DNA from: Rhodococcus sp. B50
GTDB lineage: Bacteria; Actinomycetota; Actinomycetes; Mycobacteriales; Mycobacteriaceae
DNA: 64,000 nt
NCBI RefSeq assembly: GCF_013602415.1
Contig: NZ_WPAG02000002.1
Span: 2,359,480-2,423,479 of the forward strand
Reading direction: 5' to 3'
Each line of letters opens with the position of its first letter. The stretch's first letter is position 1. Under the pieces are notes generated by a model that saw only the letters and a program-made list of their open reading frames with translations, ran no database searches and had not been told where the DNA came from. Position numbers and translations under genes: made by a program. Below are positions 9,012-17,470 of this stretch, one piece after another.

Positions 9012-10574
9012 ATGAGTCTTCCGGTAACAGATACCGTCGCCGACGCGGAGATCCGTCAGGTCGACATCCTGATCATCGGCAGCGGGTTCGCCGGGCTCGG
9101 AGCGGCCATCCGATTGTCGCAGGCGGGCAAGGACTTCCTCGTCCTCGAGCGCGCGTCCGAGGTCGGCGGCACCTGGCGCGACAACACCTACCCCGGCGCC
9201 GCGTGCGATGTGCCGTCGAACCTGTACTCCTACTCCTTCGCCCTCAACCCCGGCTGGACACGCTCGTTCTCGCCGCAACCGGAGATCCAGGAGTACATCC
9301 GCTCGGTCGCCGACCGGTACGACGTCCGGCGGCGCACCGTCTTCGGCTGCGACGTGCAGTCGGCCCGCTGGAACACTGCGACGCACCGCTGGGACGTGGC
9401 CACCACGCGCGGGCAGTACAGCGCCAAGGTGATGATCTCCGCGGTGGGCGCACTGTGCGAGCCGTCGCTGCCCGACATCGAGGGCATCTCCGGCTTCGAA
9501 GGCGAGATCTTCCATTCGGCGAGGTGGAACCACGACGCCGATCTCACCGGCAAGCGGGTCGCGGTCATCGGTACCGGAGCCTCGGCCATCCAGATCGTGC
9601 CGGCGATCGCGGGCACCGTCGGCCGGCTCGACGTCTACCAGCGCACGGCACCGTGGATCCTCCCCCGCTTCGACCGCGAGTACACCGCGCCCGAGCGGTT
9701 CGCCTTCCGCTACATCCCCGGCTTCCAGCGTCTCTCGCGTGCCCTGCAGTACACCGCCCGCGAGACCCAGGTCGTGGGCCTGGCCAAGGCACAGGCCTTC
9801 ATGAAGCCGCTCGAACTCGCCGCACGCATCCAGGTCCGCCGGCAGATCCGCGACAAGGAACTGCGCCGGAAGGTCACACCGAACTACGGCATCGGCTGCA
9901 AGCGCATGCTCATCTCGAACAACTACTATCCCGCACTCGACCGGCCGAACGTCGACCTGGTCACGGACGGCATCGCCCGCGTCACCCCGCGCGGCATCGT
10001 CGCGAAGGACGGCACCGAACGCGAGGTCGACGCGATCGTCGTCGCGACCGGCTTCCACGTCACCGACTCGCCGACCTTCGCAGGCATCTTCGGCAAGGAC
10101 GGCCGTTCGCTGGCCGAGGTCTTCGACGAGACCGGAATGCAGGGGTACAAGGGCAGTTCGGTCGCGGGCTTCCCCAACCTGTTCTTCCTCGTCGGCCCGA
10201 ACACCGGTCTCGGCCACACCTCGATGGTGTACATGATCGAGTCGCAGCTCGGCTACGTCGTCGACGCGATCCGCACGATCGACCGCAACCGCATCGGCAC
10301 GGTCGAGGTCCGGGAGGACGTGCAGGACGAGTACAACCGCGAGCTGCAGCGCGCGATGCGTTCGAGCGTGTGGAACAACGGCGGGTGTGCGAGCTGGTAT
10401 CTCGACAAGCACGGCAACAACACCACACTGTGGCCGGGATTCACCTTCGAATTCCGGCGCATCACACGCCGGTTCGACCTCGATGCGTACCGCAGCGTCG
10501 CCGAGTCCGATCTCCCCGTAGCCACCGACCTTCCCGCACAGGAGCGCACGTCTCGAGAGGCAGCAGTTCGATGA
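9012..10574 (+). CDS. Baeyer-Villiger-type flavin monooxygenase
   Basis: The 520-aa enzyme has an FAD Rossmann motif GSGFAG (residues about 23-28), the Baeyer-Villiger fingerprint FEGEIFHSARW at residues 162-172 (FxGxxxHxxxW), and an NADPH Rossmann motif GTGASA (about 187). The residue after the fingerprint Trp is Asn rather than the usual Pro or Asp. Such enzymes insert oxygen next to a ketone to give an ester or lactone, or oxygenate heteroatoms. The ATG at 9012 was chosen because it lies 7 nt after a TAGCCT -10 element; the frame is open back to 8940 but that extension would include operator and promoter. Its stop overlaps the next gene's start as ATGA. The protein resembles M. tuberculosis MymA in type. 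Confidence 0.92.
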   Translation: MSLPVTDTVADAEIRQVDILIIGSGFAGLGAAIRLSQAGKDFLVLERASEVGGTWRDNTYPGAACDVPSNLYSYSFALNPGWTRSFSPQPEIQEYIRSVADRYDVRRRTVFGCDVQSARWNTATHRWDVATTRGQYSAKVMISAVGALCEPSLPDIEGISGFEGEIFHSARWNHDADLTGKRVAVIGTGASAIQIVPAIAGTVGRLDVYQRTAPWILPRFDREYTAPERFAFRYIPGFQRLSRALQYTARETQVVGLAKAQAFMKPLELAARIQVRRQIRDKELRRKVTPNYGIGCKRMLISNNYYPALDRPNVDLVTDGIARVTPRGIVAKDGTEREVDAIVVATGFHVTDSPTFAGIFGKDGRSLAEVFDETGMQGYKGSSVAGFPNLFFLVGPNTGLGHTSMVYMIESQLGYVVDAIRTIDRNRIGTVEVREDVQDEYNRELQRAMRSSVWNNGGCASWYLDKHGNNTTLWPGFTFEFRRITRRFDLDAYRSVAESDLPVATDLPAQERTSREAAVR

Positions 10575-11398
10575 GTGATTTCGCAGGACGAGTCGTCGTC
10601 GTCACGGGTGCCGGTTCCGGAATCGGCCGAGCCCTCGTGCTCGCCCTCGCCGCCGAGGGTGCCCGTCTGGCGATCTCGGACGTCGACACCGCCGGACTCG
10701 AGGAGACCGCGCGTCGCGCACGGGATCTCGGTGCCGAGGTGAAGGCCGACCATCTCGACGTCACCCAGCGGGAGAAGGTCCTCGAGTACGCCGAGCAGGT
10801 CGCCGCTCACTTCGGTGCGGTCCACCAGGTGTACAACAACGCGGGCATCGCTTATCACGGCGACTTCGAGCGCACCGAGTTCAAGGACATCGAGCGCGTG
10901 ATGGACGTCGACTTCTGGGGAGTCGTCAACGGCACCAAGGCTTTCCTGCCGTACCTCATCGCATCCGGCGACGGTCACCTGATCAACGTCTCGAGCCTGT
11001 TCGGTCTGCTGAGCATCCCGGGCCAAGCGGCATACAACGCTGCGAAGTTCGCAGTACGCGGCTTCACGGAGGCGGTGCGGCAGGAGATGCTCGTCGCCCG
11101 GCATCCCGTGCAAGTCACGTGCGTGCATCCCGGTGGCATCAAGACCGCGATCGCCCGCAACGCCGCCGTCCCGGACGGCGACGACCAGGCGACCTTCGCG
11201 GAGTTCTTCGACCGCAAGCTCGCGCGCACGACGCCGGAGGACGCCGCGAAGACCATCCTCACCGGTGTCCGGAAGAACAAGGCTCGCGTACTCGTCGGTG
11301 CCGACGCGAAGTTGCTCGACGCCTTCGTCCGTGTCGCCGGGCCGGCCTATCAGCGTGTCGTCGCCACGGTGACCTCCCGGGTCGTGCCGAAGGGATAG
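10571..11398 (+). CDS. Short-chain dehydrogenase/reductase
   Basis: The 275-aa classical SDR has the cofactor motif TGAGSGIG (residues 12-19), NNAG, a Ser in NVSS and the catalytic pair Y155xxxK159. Asp at the end of beta-2 (ISDVD) suggests NAD rather than NADP. It overlaps the monooxygenase gene by 4 bp, so the two are co-translated. In this setting it probably interconverts an alcohol and the ketone that the monooxygenase uses; M. tuberculosis has an SDR beside lpqZ (Rv1245c) and another (SadH) in the mymA operon, so orthology to either is open. Confidence 0.9.
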   Translation: MSDFAGRVVVVTGAGSGIGRALVLALAAEGARLAISDVDTAGLEETARRARDLGAEVKADHLDVTQREKVLEYAEQVAAHFGAVHQVYNNAGIAYHGDFERTEFKDIERVMDVDFWGVVNGTKAFLPYLIASGDGHLINVSSLFGLLSIPGQAAYNAAKFAVRGFTEAVRQEMLVARHPVQVTCVHPGGIKTAIARNAAVPDGDDQATFAEFFDRKLARTTPEDAAKTILTGVRKNKARVLVGADAKLLDAFVRVAGPAYQRVVATVTSRVVPKG

Positions 11399-11401
11399 GC
11401 T
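11396..11401 (+). promoter_or_regulatory. Candidate -10 element formed by the SDR stop codon
   Basis: TAGGCT begins with the TAG stop of the SDR and ends 5 nt before the ATG of the esterase, matching the TANNNT pattern seen before other starts in this window. There is no Shine-Dalgarno site for the esterase, so an internal leaderless promoter is possible. Confidence 0.35.
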
Positions 11402-11406
11402 GCGGC

Positions 11407-12318
11407 ATGCCTCCGACACCCCAGTTGTCACCGCGGGTGGCGCGGACCGCGCTGCGGCCTCTCTTCCGTGCCCTGCTGTCACCGCGCTGGTCGTTCGCCA
11501 CGCAACGCCGGTTGCTCGAACTCGCCGCGCCGCTGCAGTTCCTTCCGAAGGACACCGTGGTGCGCCCGGTCCGCCTGGCCGGACGCCCCGCCGAGCGGAT
11601 CACCGTAGGTGCCACCGAGCGAACCACGGCGATCCTGTACCTGCACGGCGGTGCGTACACCGGCGGATCGCTCGCCACGCACCGCTCGCTCGCGGCGCAT
11701 CTCGCCGCCGCGGCGGAGTCGGCGGTGTACGTCCTCGACTACCGGCTCGCTCCCGAGCATCCCTATCCGGCGGCGTTGGACGACGCCGAAGCGGCCTATC
11801 TCGAACTCGTCGGCGAGCACGGCTTCGAGGTGTCCGGCACCGCGATCGCCGGCGACTCGGCCGGCGGTGGCCTCGCGGCGGCCACGGCGCGCCGGCTCAT
11901 CGACCGGCACGCGATCACCCCGCCCGCGCTCGGGTTGCTGTCGCCGTGGAGCGACCCGGCCGACCGCGACCTGCCCGACGTGAACGACGTCGTCCTCAAC
12001 AAGGGGTGGGTGTACTCCTCGGCCGAGGCGTATCTGGCCGGGGGCGATCCCACCGATCCCGGTTACGCGCCCATGCACGCCGATCCCACGGGTCTGCCGC
12101 CGACGCTCATCCAGGTGGGCACCGCGGAGATGTTCTACCCGCAGGTCCGGCGGTACGCCGAGAAACTCCGCACGGCGGGCGTCGACGTCACCTTCGTCGA
12201 GCAGCCCGAACTGTGGCACGTCGCGCCGTTGCAGGCATCGCTCGTTCCCGAGGCCGCCGCGGCGATCGCCGATTTCGGCGTGTTCCTCCGGGAACGGATG
12301 GGTACCCGCGCAGGCTGA
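11407..12318 (+). CDS. Alpha/beta-hydrolase esterase, hormone-sensitive-lipase family
   Basis: The 303-aa protein has the HSL-family oxyanion motif HGGAYTGG (H80) and nucleophile elbow GDSAGG with Ser151; the C-terminal His is in ELWHVAP near residue 270. It lacks a signal peptide, so it should be cytoplasmic. Lying 8 bp after the SDR, it completes a plausible alcohol-to-ketone-to-ester-to-acid route in which it cleaves the ester made by the monooxygenase. LipR of the mymA operon is the analogous mycobacterial partner. The gene ends 17 bp from the convergent lpqZ gene. Confidence 0.9.
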   Translation: MPPTPQLSPRVARTALRPLFRALLSPRWSFATQRRLLELAAPLQFLPKDTVVRPVRLAGRPAERITVGATERTTAILYLHGGAYTGGSLATHRSLAAHLAAAAESAVYVLDYRLAPEHPYPAALDDAEAAYLELVGEHGFEVSGTAIAGDSAGGGLAAATARRLIDRHAITPPALGLLSPWSDPADRDLPDVNDVVLNKGWVYSSAEAYLAGGDPTDPGYAPMHADPTGLPPTLIQVGTAEMFYPQVRRYAEKLRTAGVDVTFVEQPELWHVAPLQASLVPEAAAAIADFGVFLRERMGTRAG

Positions 12319-12335
12319 GCACCGGGCGTTCGCGA

Positions 12336-13286
12336 TCAGGTGTGTTCCGCGAGCCATTCGTCGGCGACGGACCTCGGATCCTCGCCGTCGTCGAGTCGCG
12401 CGCGCAGTTCGGTGAGATCGCTCGTCGTCAGCTCACCGGCAATGGTCCGCAACGCGTCGAGTTGTGCCTCGTCGAGCGTGCCCTTGCGGAAGACCGGGAC
12501 GACGTTCTGGGCGGGCAGTACCGGTGCCGACGCGCCGCCTGCCTTCGTGTCGTCCCGCTGGGTGCGGTCGGGTGCGTCGGGCACGGTGCTCACAGGCGAA
12601 TCCGCCTCGATCGCCGCGAGGGCGGGTGACGTCGTGGTGGTTCCGACGACGGTGCCGGGTTCCGACGCGACTACGACGGACTGTGGATCCTTGATCCGCC
12701 GTACCTCGCGCGGGCGGCAGTCGGCGCGTTCGAGCGCGTCGAGTCCGCCCGCGGATTCGAAGTCCTCGGTCACCGCGAACGTCAGTTCCGGGCACCGGTC
12801 TACGAGGTCGGCCACCCGGCTCACCGACCATTGCGCGAGCCGTTCGCGGTCGGCGAGCAGAACCGCACGGTCCTGAGCCGACGCGTAGTCGGAGATGGTC
12901 AGCTCGTCGGGCAGCGCCCGCGCGAGCGCCTCGAAGACGTCCTCGGCGTCGGTGGGGTCGGCGCCCTGGTCGTAGGACGCCAGCAGGCGTCCGGTGTAGC
13001 CGGGGATCAGCGTGAGCTCGGCGGCGTCGAGCGCTGTGGGAGGATCGGCGACGTCGGAGCGCACCCGAACGTCGGTCCCGCTGCCGCGCAGGGCTGCTGC
13101 GTACAGGTGCGCGAGCAGTTCCTCGTCGGGTCGCTCACCCGCGCCGACGATCACCGTCGCCGACGGCGTCGCCTCGTCGAGGACGGGTGACGCGCATCCC
13201 TGGAGCACGGCCGCCACTGCGCATGCGGTGAGCACTGTCGCCGCGACCGGCCGGGTCGGTCTCGCTTCGTTCGCCACGGCGGTCAT
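12336..13286 (-). CDS. lpqZ: LpqZ-like osmoprotectant-binding lipoprotein
   Basis: The 316-aa protein begins with a lipoprotein signal (hydrophobic AATVLTACAVAAV followed by LQGC, lipidated Cys near residue 31) and continues as an OsmX/ProX-type periplasmic-binding domain for quaternary ammonium compounds. A low-complexity insert near residues 215-255 (Thr/Pro/Ala-rich) interrupts the domain. The C-terminal 50 residues (TSDLTELRARLDDGEDPRSV) match the end of the OsmX fold. No permease or ATPase gene is adjacent, so it is an orphan binding protein as in M. tuberculosis, where lpqZ is near kgd. Ligand is not predictable. Confidence 0.82.
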   Translation of the reverse strand: MTAVANEARPTRPVAATVLTACAVAAVLQGCASPVLDEATPSATVIVGAGERPDEELLAHLYAAALRGSGTDVRVRSDVADPPTALDAAELTLIPGYTGRLLASYDQGADPTDAEDVFEALARALPDELTISDYASAQDRAVLLADRERLAQWSVSRVADLVDRCPELTFAVTEDFESAGGLDALERADCRPREVRRIKDPQSVVVASEPGTVVGTTTTSPALAAIEADSPVSTVPDAPDRTQRDDTKAGGASAPVLPAQNVVPVFRKGTLDEAQLDALRTIAGELTTSDLTELRARLDDGEDPRSVADEWLAEHT

Positions 13287-13315
13287 TGTCGCCCACCGGT
13301 CATCGCAACGCCGAA

Positions 13316-13355
13316 CGCCCCGGTCCGGAACCCTTGTGCGGTTCGGATCGGGGCG
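13316..13355 (-). terminator. Hairpin after the malic-enzyme gene
   Basis: Arms at 13316-13332 and 13340-13355 pair over about 16 bp with a mismatch and one bulge around a 7-nt loop. It lies 30 bp beyond the malic-enzyme stop on the minus strand and before lpqZ. There is no clear T-tract. Confidence 0.5.
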
Positions 13356-13384
13356 CTCGGTGCGATCTCGCCGGGAACGAATCC

Positions 13385-14578
13385 CTAGTCGGCGACACCT
13401 TCGGCCTTCGCCGCGGCCGCGACGGCCTCGGCGACGGCGGGTGCGACGCGCGGATCGAGCGGGCTCGGGACGATCTTGTCCGCGGCCAGTTCGTCACCGA
13501 CGACCGAGAGGATGGCCTCGGCGGCGGCGAGCTTCATGCCCTCGGTGATACGGCGGGCACCGGCGTCGAGTGCCCCCTTGAACACACCGGGGAAAGCCAG
13601 CACGTTGTTGATCTGGTTCGGGAAGTCGCTGCGACCCGTCGCGACGATCGCGGCGTGCTTGTGAGCGATCTCGGGGTGGATCTCCGGATCCGGGTTCGAC
13701 ATCGCGAAGATGATGGAGTCGTCGGCCATCGTCGCGACGATCTCCTCGGGCACGGTGCCCGACGACACGCCGAGGTAGACGTCGGCGCCGTCGAGCGCCT
13801 CGGTGATGCCGCCCTTGCGGCCCTCGGGGTTGGTGCGGGAGGCCAGGTCGGCCTTGATCTCCCCGAGATCGGTGCGATCGGCGGAGATGATGCCCTTCGA
13901 ATCGAGCACCACCACGTCGCGCGCACCGGCGGCGAGCAGGATGTTGGTGCACGCCACGCCGGCAGCGCCGGCGCCGGAGATCACGATGCGCAGGTCGGCG
14001 ATGTCGCGTCCCTGCACCTTGAGCGCGCCCTTGAGTGCCGCCAGGGCGACGATCGCGGTGCCGTGCTGGTCGTCGTGCATGACGGGGCAGTCGAGTGCCT
14101 CGATGACGCGCTTCTCGATCTCGAAGCAGCGCGGGGCGGAGATGTCCTCGAGGTTGACGGCGCCGAAGGACGGACGCAGCCGGATGAGGGTCTCGACGAT
14201 CTCGTCGGGATCGGTGGTATCGAGCACCAGCGGAATGGAGTTCAGCCCGGCGAACTTCTTGAACAGCGCGGACTTGCCCTCCATCACGGGCAGCGAGGCG
14301 CGGGCGCCGATGTTGCCGAGACCGAGGACCGCGGTGCCGTCGGACACGACGACGACCAGGCGGTTCGTCCAGGTGTACCGGTCGACCAGGGTCTCGTCGG
14401 CGGCGATCGCGCGGCAGACCTGGGCGACACCGGGGGTGTACGCGATGGACAGATCGCGCTGGTTCTCGAGCGGCGCGGTCAGCTCGACCGACAGCTTGCC
14501 GTCGACGTGACCCGAGAAGATCTCCTCGTCCGTCAACTCGAGCTTCTGAGGGGTAGGTGCATCAGACACAATTGACAC
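13385..14578 (-). CDS. Malic enzyme, NAD(P)-dependent, short bacterial type
   Basis: This 397-aa enzyme oxidatively decarboxylates malate to pyruvate. It has the N-terminal malic domain (AYTPGVAQVC with the catalytic Tyr; GKSALFKKFAG with the Lys; NLEDISAPRCFEIE and HDDQHGTA for metal and substrate) and the NAD-binding domain with ISGAGAAG. It lacks the phosphotransacetylase-like C-terminus of the MaeB type. The GTG at 14578 was chosen since AGGAG (14586-14590, minus strand) lies 7 nt upstream; the frame is open 66 bp further. M. tuberculosis has mdh (Rv1240) at the corresponding place, so the locus supplies a different malate enzyme here. Cofactor preference is not certain. Confidence 0.93.
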   Translation of the reverse strand: MSIVSDAPTPQKLELTDEEIFSGHVDGKLSVELTAPLENQRDLSIAYTPGVAQVCRAIAADETLVDRYTWTNRLVVVVSDGTAVLGLGNIGARASLPVMEGKSALFKKFAGLNSIPLVLDTTDPDEIVETLIRLRPSFGAVNLEDISAPRCFEIEKRVIEALDCPVMHDDQHGTAIVALAALKGALKVQGRDIADLRIVISGAGAAGVACTNILLAAGARDVVVLDSKGIISADRTDLGEIKADLASRTNPEGRKGGITEALDGADVYLGVSSGTVPEEIVATMADDSIIFAMSNPDPEIHPEIAHKHAAIVATGRSDFPNQINNVLAFPGVFKGALDAGARRITEGMKLAAAEAILSVVGDELAADKIVPSPLDPRVAPAVAEAVAAAAKAEGVAD

Positions 14579-15047
14579 GATGACACTCCTGCGTGTTCCG
14601 AGTCGACCTCTGGACTCGGTAGCTGCGAAAACACCACAGTTCAATGCATTTCATATCGATCCATGCATCGAGTTGCAGTGCTTCGCCAAGGACATTGGGT
14701 TGAAGCTTCCGGGCGCGATCACGACTGCCGCTGTACAACGCTGTACGGCTTCCGGAACGTGATGGAGCCGGGGCGGGTGGCCCTGGCATCGAGCCCTGGG
14801 TGATCTAGCCCTGGGTGGGTCTGCCATCCTTCGTCCGATTCCGGGGTATTCCGGCTTTCGGATTGCCGCAAGTTTGCCACCTTTGCAGACGAACAATCAA
14901 ATCGGCATCGATTGCGAAGGTCTCACGGTTTTGTCGTCTCACCTGTGAGTTTACGTGCCGTGAACACCTCCGCGGGGGCGCCTCGCCCCGAATTCCCGCA
15001 GTTACACGACGGCTACCGACGGGTAGCAGTGGTGGCACTCGGGGCCG
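14579..15047. other. 469-bp intergenic region upstream of the malic-enzyme gene
   Basis: No convincing gene is seen; short open frames here lack Shine-Dalgarno sites and family resemblance. The region is more A+T-rich than its surroundings. Visible elements: CTCAC-CT-GTGAG palindrome (14938-14949); AAGTTTGCCACCTTTGCAGA (14870-14889), two TTTGC cores on one strand reminiscent of RamB/PrpR boxes; a repeated GCTGTAC motif (14730-14749); and a hairpin GGGGCG-CCT-CGCCCC (14975-14989), 60 bp beyond the stop of the downstream-lying membrane-protein gene and possibly its terminator. The long upstream region suggests that the malic-enzyme gene is regulated. Confidence 0.6.
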
Positions 15048-15473
15048 TCATCCCCACCACTGGGTGAGCATCAGAATCGATGCAGTGAAGATCACCACAG
15101 CGCTCGACAGGAGAGCCGTGCCACCGGACCTGCGGTCCGCCGTCACCTGCGCGATCACGGCCACAAGCGCGGCGACGACATGCGCGGCCACCGCAGTGGT
15201 CCCCGGACCGGGGAAACCGCGGTCGCCGGCGAGGTACTGGGCGCCGCACACCACGGCGGTCAGGACCAGCACCGCCCCGCACACCACACCCGAGATCGCG
15301 CGCGCGGCGCGGACCGGCAGACTCGACCGGCGCGGCGGTGCGGTGTCGTAGGGATCGGCGTGGTACCCGTCGTCCGCGTAGTACGGCTCGTCGTAGTACT
15401 CACTGTCGTAGTAGTTTTCGTCGTTCCGCGATTCGTACTCCTCGTGCGGGTAGCCCGCACCCCGTCGCCTCAT
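15048..15473 (-). CDS. Small membrane protein with acidic Tyr-rich N-terminus
   Basis: The 141-aa protein has an unusual N-terminal 45 residues dominated by Tyr, Asp and Glu (ENYYDSEYYDEPYYADD), followed by a basic patch (PPRRSSLPVRAAR) and three hydrophobic segments (about 57-78, 86-106, 118-138). It starts inside the end of the PHP gene (4-bp ATGA overlap) and should be translated with it. I do not recognise a named family; the Tyr-rich tail would face the cytoplasm if the positive-inside rule holds. Confidence 0.8.
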   Translation of the reverse strand: MRRRGAGYPHEEYESRNDENYYDSEYYDEPYYADDGYHADPYDTAPPRRSSLPVRAARAISGVVCGAVLVLTAVVCGAQYLAGDRGFPGPGTTAVAAHVVAALVAVIAQVTADRRSGGTALLSSAVVIFTASILMLTQWWG

Positions 15474-16324
15474 CCCGCGATCACCTCCACGCCGGTCGCG
15501 CGGTCGAGCAGCGCCTCATAGGCCGCCGGTGCGGTGGTGAAGCTGCCGAGCCTCACGTCCTTGTTGTCGCCGTGATAATCGGACGATCCCGTGACGACCA
15601 CACCGAGCGCCCGGGCGAGGTCGCGCATCGTCCGCACGTCCTGCTCGCTGTGATCGGGATGATCGACCTCGACACCTCCGAGACCGAGTTCGGCGAGTTC
15701 CTCGATATGGTCGAGGGCGAGGAGCCGCCCGCGCGAGCGCGCCCGGGCGTGCGCCATCACCGGCACACCTCCCGCTGCCGTCACCATCTTCACCGCGTCG
15801 GCGAGCGGGGTGTCGGCCTTCGGTACGTAATAACGGCCGCGCGGGGACAACAGCTCGGTGAACGCATCCGAGACCGTGGGCACCACACCGGCAGCGACGA
15901 GGGCTCGCGCCAGATGCGGCCGGCCCGCGGCCGGACCCGCCTCGGCGAGCACCGCATCGACGTCGATCGGCAGACCGTCGTCGGCCATCTGCATGCCCAT
16001 CGCCCGGATCCGCGAGACCCGCTCGCCCCGGAGCCGCTCGAGTTCGGCGACGAACACCGGGTCGTGCGGGTCGAACAGATAGGCCAGTAGGTGCACGGCG
16101 ACCGGGGCGCCGTCCTCCCCGCGGCCCGTACAGGACATCTCCATCCCCCGGACGAGACGCAACCCCGCCGGCAGGGCCGCCGCGGCTTCGTCCCACCCCG
16201 CGGTCGTGTCGTGATCGGTCAGAGCCACCACGTCCAGACCGGCCCGGGCTGCAGCACGGACCAGTTCGGCAGGAGCGTCGGTACCGTCCGATGCGGTCGA
16301 ATGGGTATGGAGATCGATACGCAC
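15470..16324 (-). CDS. PHP-domain phosphoesterase (YciV/RNase AM-like)
   Basis: The 284-aa protein is a stand-alone PHP-fold metal-dependent phosphoesterase: DLHTHSTASDGT supplies the first two His ligands, ALTDHD the next set, then GMEMSC, HARARS and DYHGDN. The length and order match the YciV/TrpH family, whose E. coli member trims RNA 5' ends and hydrolyses nucleoside 3',5'-bisphosphates. Here the substrate is only inferred from family. The GTG start has a GGAGG unusually close to it. It is divergent from corA and overlaps the downstream membrane-protein gene by 4 bp. Confidence 0.88.
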   Translation of the reverse strand: MRIDLHTHSTASDGTDAPAELVRAAARAGLDVVALTDHDTTAGWDEAAAALPAGLRLVRGMEMSCTGRGEDGAPVAVHLLAYLFDPHDPVFVAELERLRGERVSRIRAMGMQMADDGLPIDVDAVLAEAGPAAGRPHLARALVAAGVVPTVSDAFTELLSPRGRYYVPKADTPLADAVKMVTAAGGVPVMAHARARSRGRLLALDHIEELAELGLGGVEVDHPDHSEQDVRTMRDLARALGVVVTGSSDYHGDNKDVRLGSFTTAPAAYEALLDRATGVEVIAG

Positions 16325-16350
16325 GCCTCCAGTCTGTCAGGTCGGCGGGC

Positions 16351-16356
16351 TAGCAT
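16351..16356 (+). promoter_or_regulatory. Candidate -10 element for corA
   Basis: TAGCAT lies about 50 nt before the corA ATG. It would give a short leader containing the GAGGAAGG ribosome-binding site at 16393-16400. No good -35 element is visible. Confidence 0.35.
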
Positions 16357-16405
16357 GGCGACGCGACCGGCCGCGCCGCAGCGGCATGCCGTGAGGAAGG
16401 ACAAC

Positions 16406-17470
16406 ATGCCGCACCAGCCTTCTCGTGCCACCCGTCGCGGCCCCACTCCCCCGGCCCCCACCGTCCCCACCGAGCAGGCGGTGGTCGACTGCGCGGTCTA
16501 CGTCGACGGGCACCGCCTGCCCGGCCGCTACACCCACACCGAGGCGGTCACAGAGGTACGCCGGCGCGGCACCGGATTCGTGTGGCTCGGGCTGCACCAT
16601 CCCGACGAACGGCAGATGGCGAGCGTCGCGCACACCTTCGGACTCCACGAACTGATGGTCGAGGACGCCGTCCACGCCCATCAACGTCCGAAGCTCGAAC
16701 GCTACGACAACGTGCTGTTCCTGGTGCTGCGTACCGTCAGCTACATCGAGCACGAGTCGGTGACGACCACCAAGGACATCGTCGAGACCGGTGAGATCAT
16801 GTTGTTCACCGGCCCCGACTTCATCGTGAGCGTGCGGCACGGCGACCACTCGGAGCTGTCGCAGGTACGCAAGCGCCTCGAGCGGGATCCCGAGCATCTG
16901 GCCCGCGGTCCGGCGGCTGTGCTCCATGCGATCGCCGACCACGTGGTCGACTCCTATCTCGCCGTCACCACGGCCGTGCAGCCCGACGTCGACGACATCG
17001 AAGAGCTCGTGTTCACCCCCGACACGCGGATCGCGGTCGACCAGATCTACATGCTCAAACGCGAGATCGTGCAGTTGCGCCGGGCCGTCGTTCCGCTCGC
17101 CGAACCGCTGCAGCAACTCATCCGGGCGCCGGGCAACCCGATCCCGAAAGACGTCAGGCGGTACTTCCGCGACGTCGCCGACCACCACACGACGGTGTCC
17201 GACCGCATCGCCGCCTTCGACGAGACGCTCGGCACGCTGCTCGACGCGGCGATCGCGAAGGTCACCGTGCAGCAGAACACCGACATGCGCAAGATCTCCG
17301 CGTGGGTCGCGATCGCCGCCGTTCCGACGATGATCGCCGGGATCTACGGCATGAACTTCGATCGCATGCCGGAACTGCACTGGGAGTACGGCTATTACGT
17401 CGTGCTCGCCGCGATCGTCGCGATCACCGTGGGACTGTTCGTCACCTTCAGGCGCAACAACTGGCTTTGA
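16406..17470 (+). CDS. corA: CorA-family magnesium/cobalt transporter
   Basis: The 354-aa protein has the large soluble N-terminal domain of CorA, a long helical stalk, and two C-terminal membrane helices joined by the signature loop YGMNF near residue 316. The C-terminus is short and basic (FRRNNWL). It should form a pentameric channel in the inner membrane. The ATG at 16406 was chosen for the GGAAGG six nt upstream; the frame is open further 5' but without support. It shares 4 bp (TTGA) with the following membrane-protein gene. In M. tuberculosis corA (Rv1239c) adjoins sugC; here about 4.4 kb of other genes lie between. Confidence 0.94.
   Translation: MPHQPSRATRRGPTPPAPTVPTEQAVVDCAVYVDGHRLPGRYTHTEAVTEVRRRGTGFVWLGLHHPDERQMASVAHTFGLHELMVEDAVHAHQRPKLERYDNVLFLVLRTVSYIEHESVTTTKDIVETGEIMLFTGPDFIVSVRHGDHSELSQVRKRLERDPEHLARGPAAVLHAIADHVVDSYLAVTTAVQPDVDDIEELVFTPDTRIAVDQIYMLKREIVQLRRAVVPLAEPLQQLIRAPGNPIPKDVRRYFRDVADHHTTVSDRIAAFDETLGTLLDAAIAKVTVQQNTDMRKISAWVAIAAVPTMIAGIYGMNFDRMPELHWEYGYYVVLAAIVAITVGLFVTFRRNNWL

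Noticed and set aside
14651..14896. 81-codon minus-strand frame in the gap before the malic-enzyme gene
   Set aside because: No ribosome-binding site, no recognisable family, and a composition unlike neighbouring genes.
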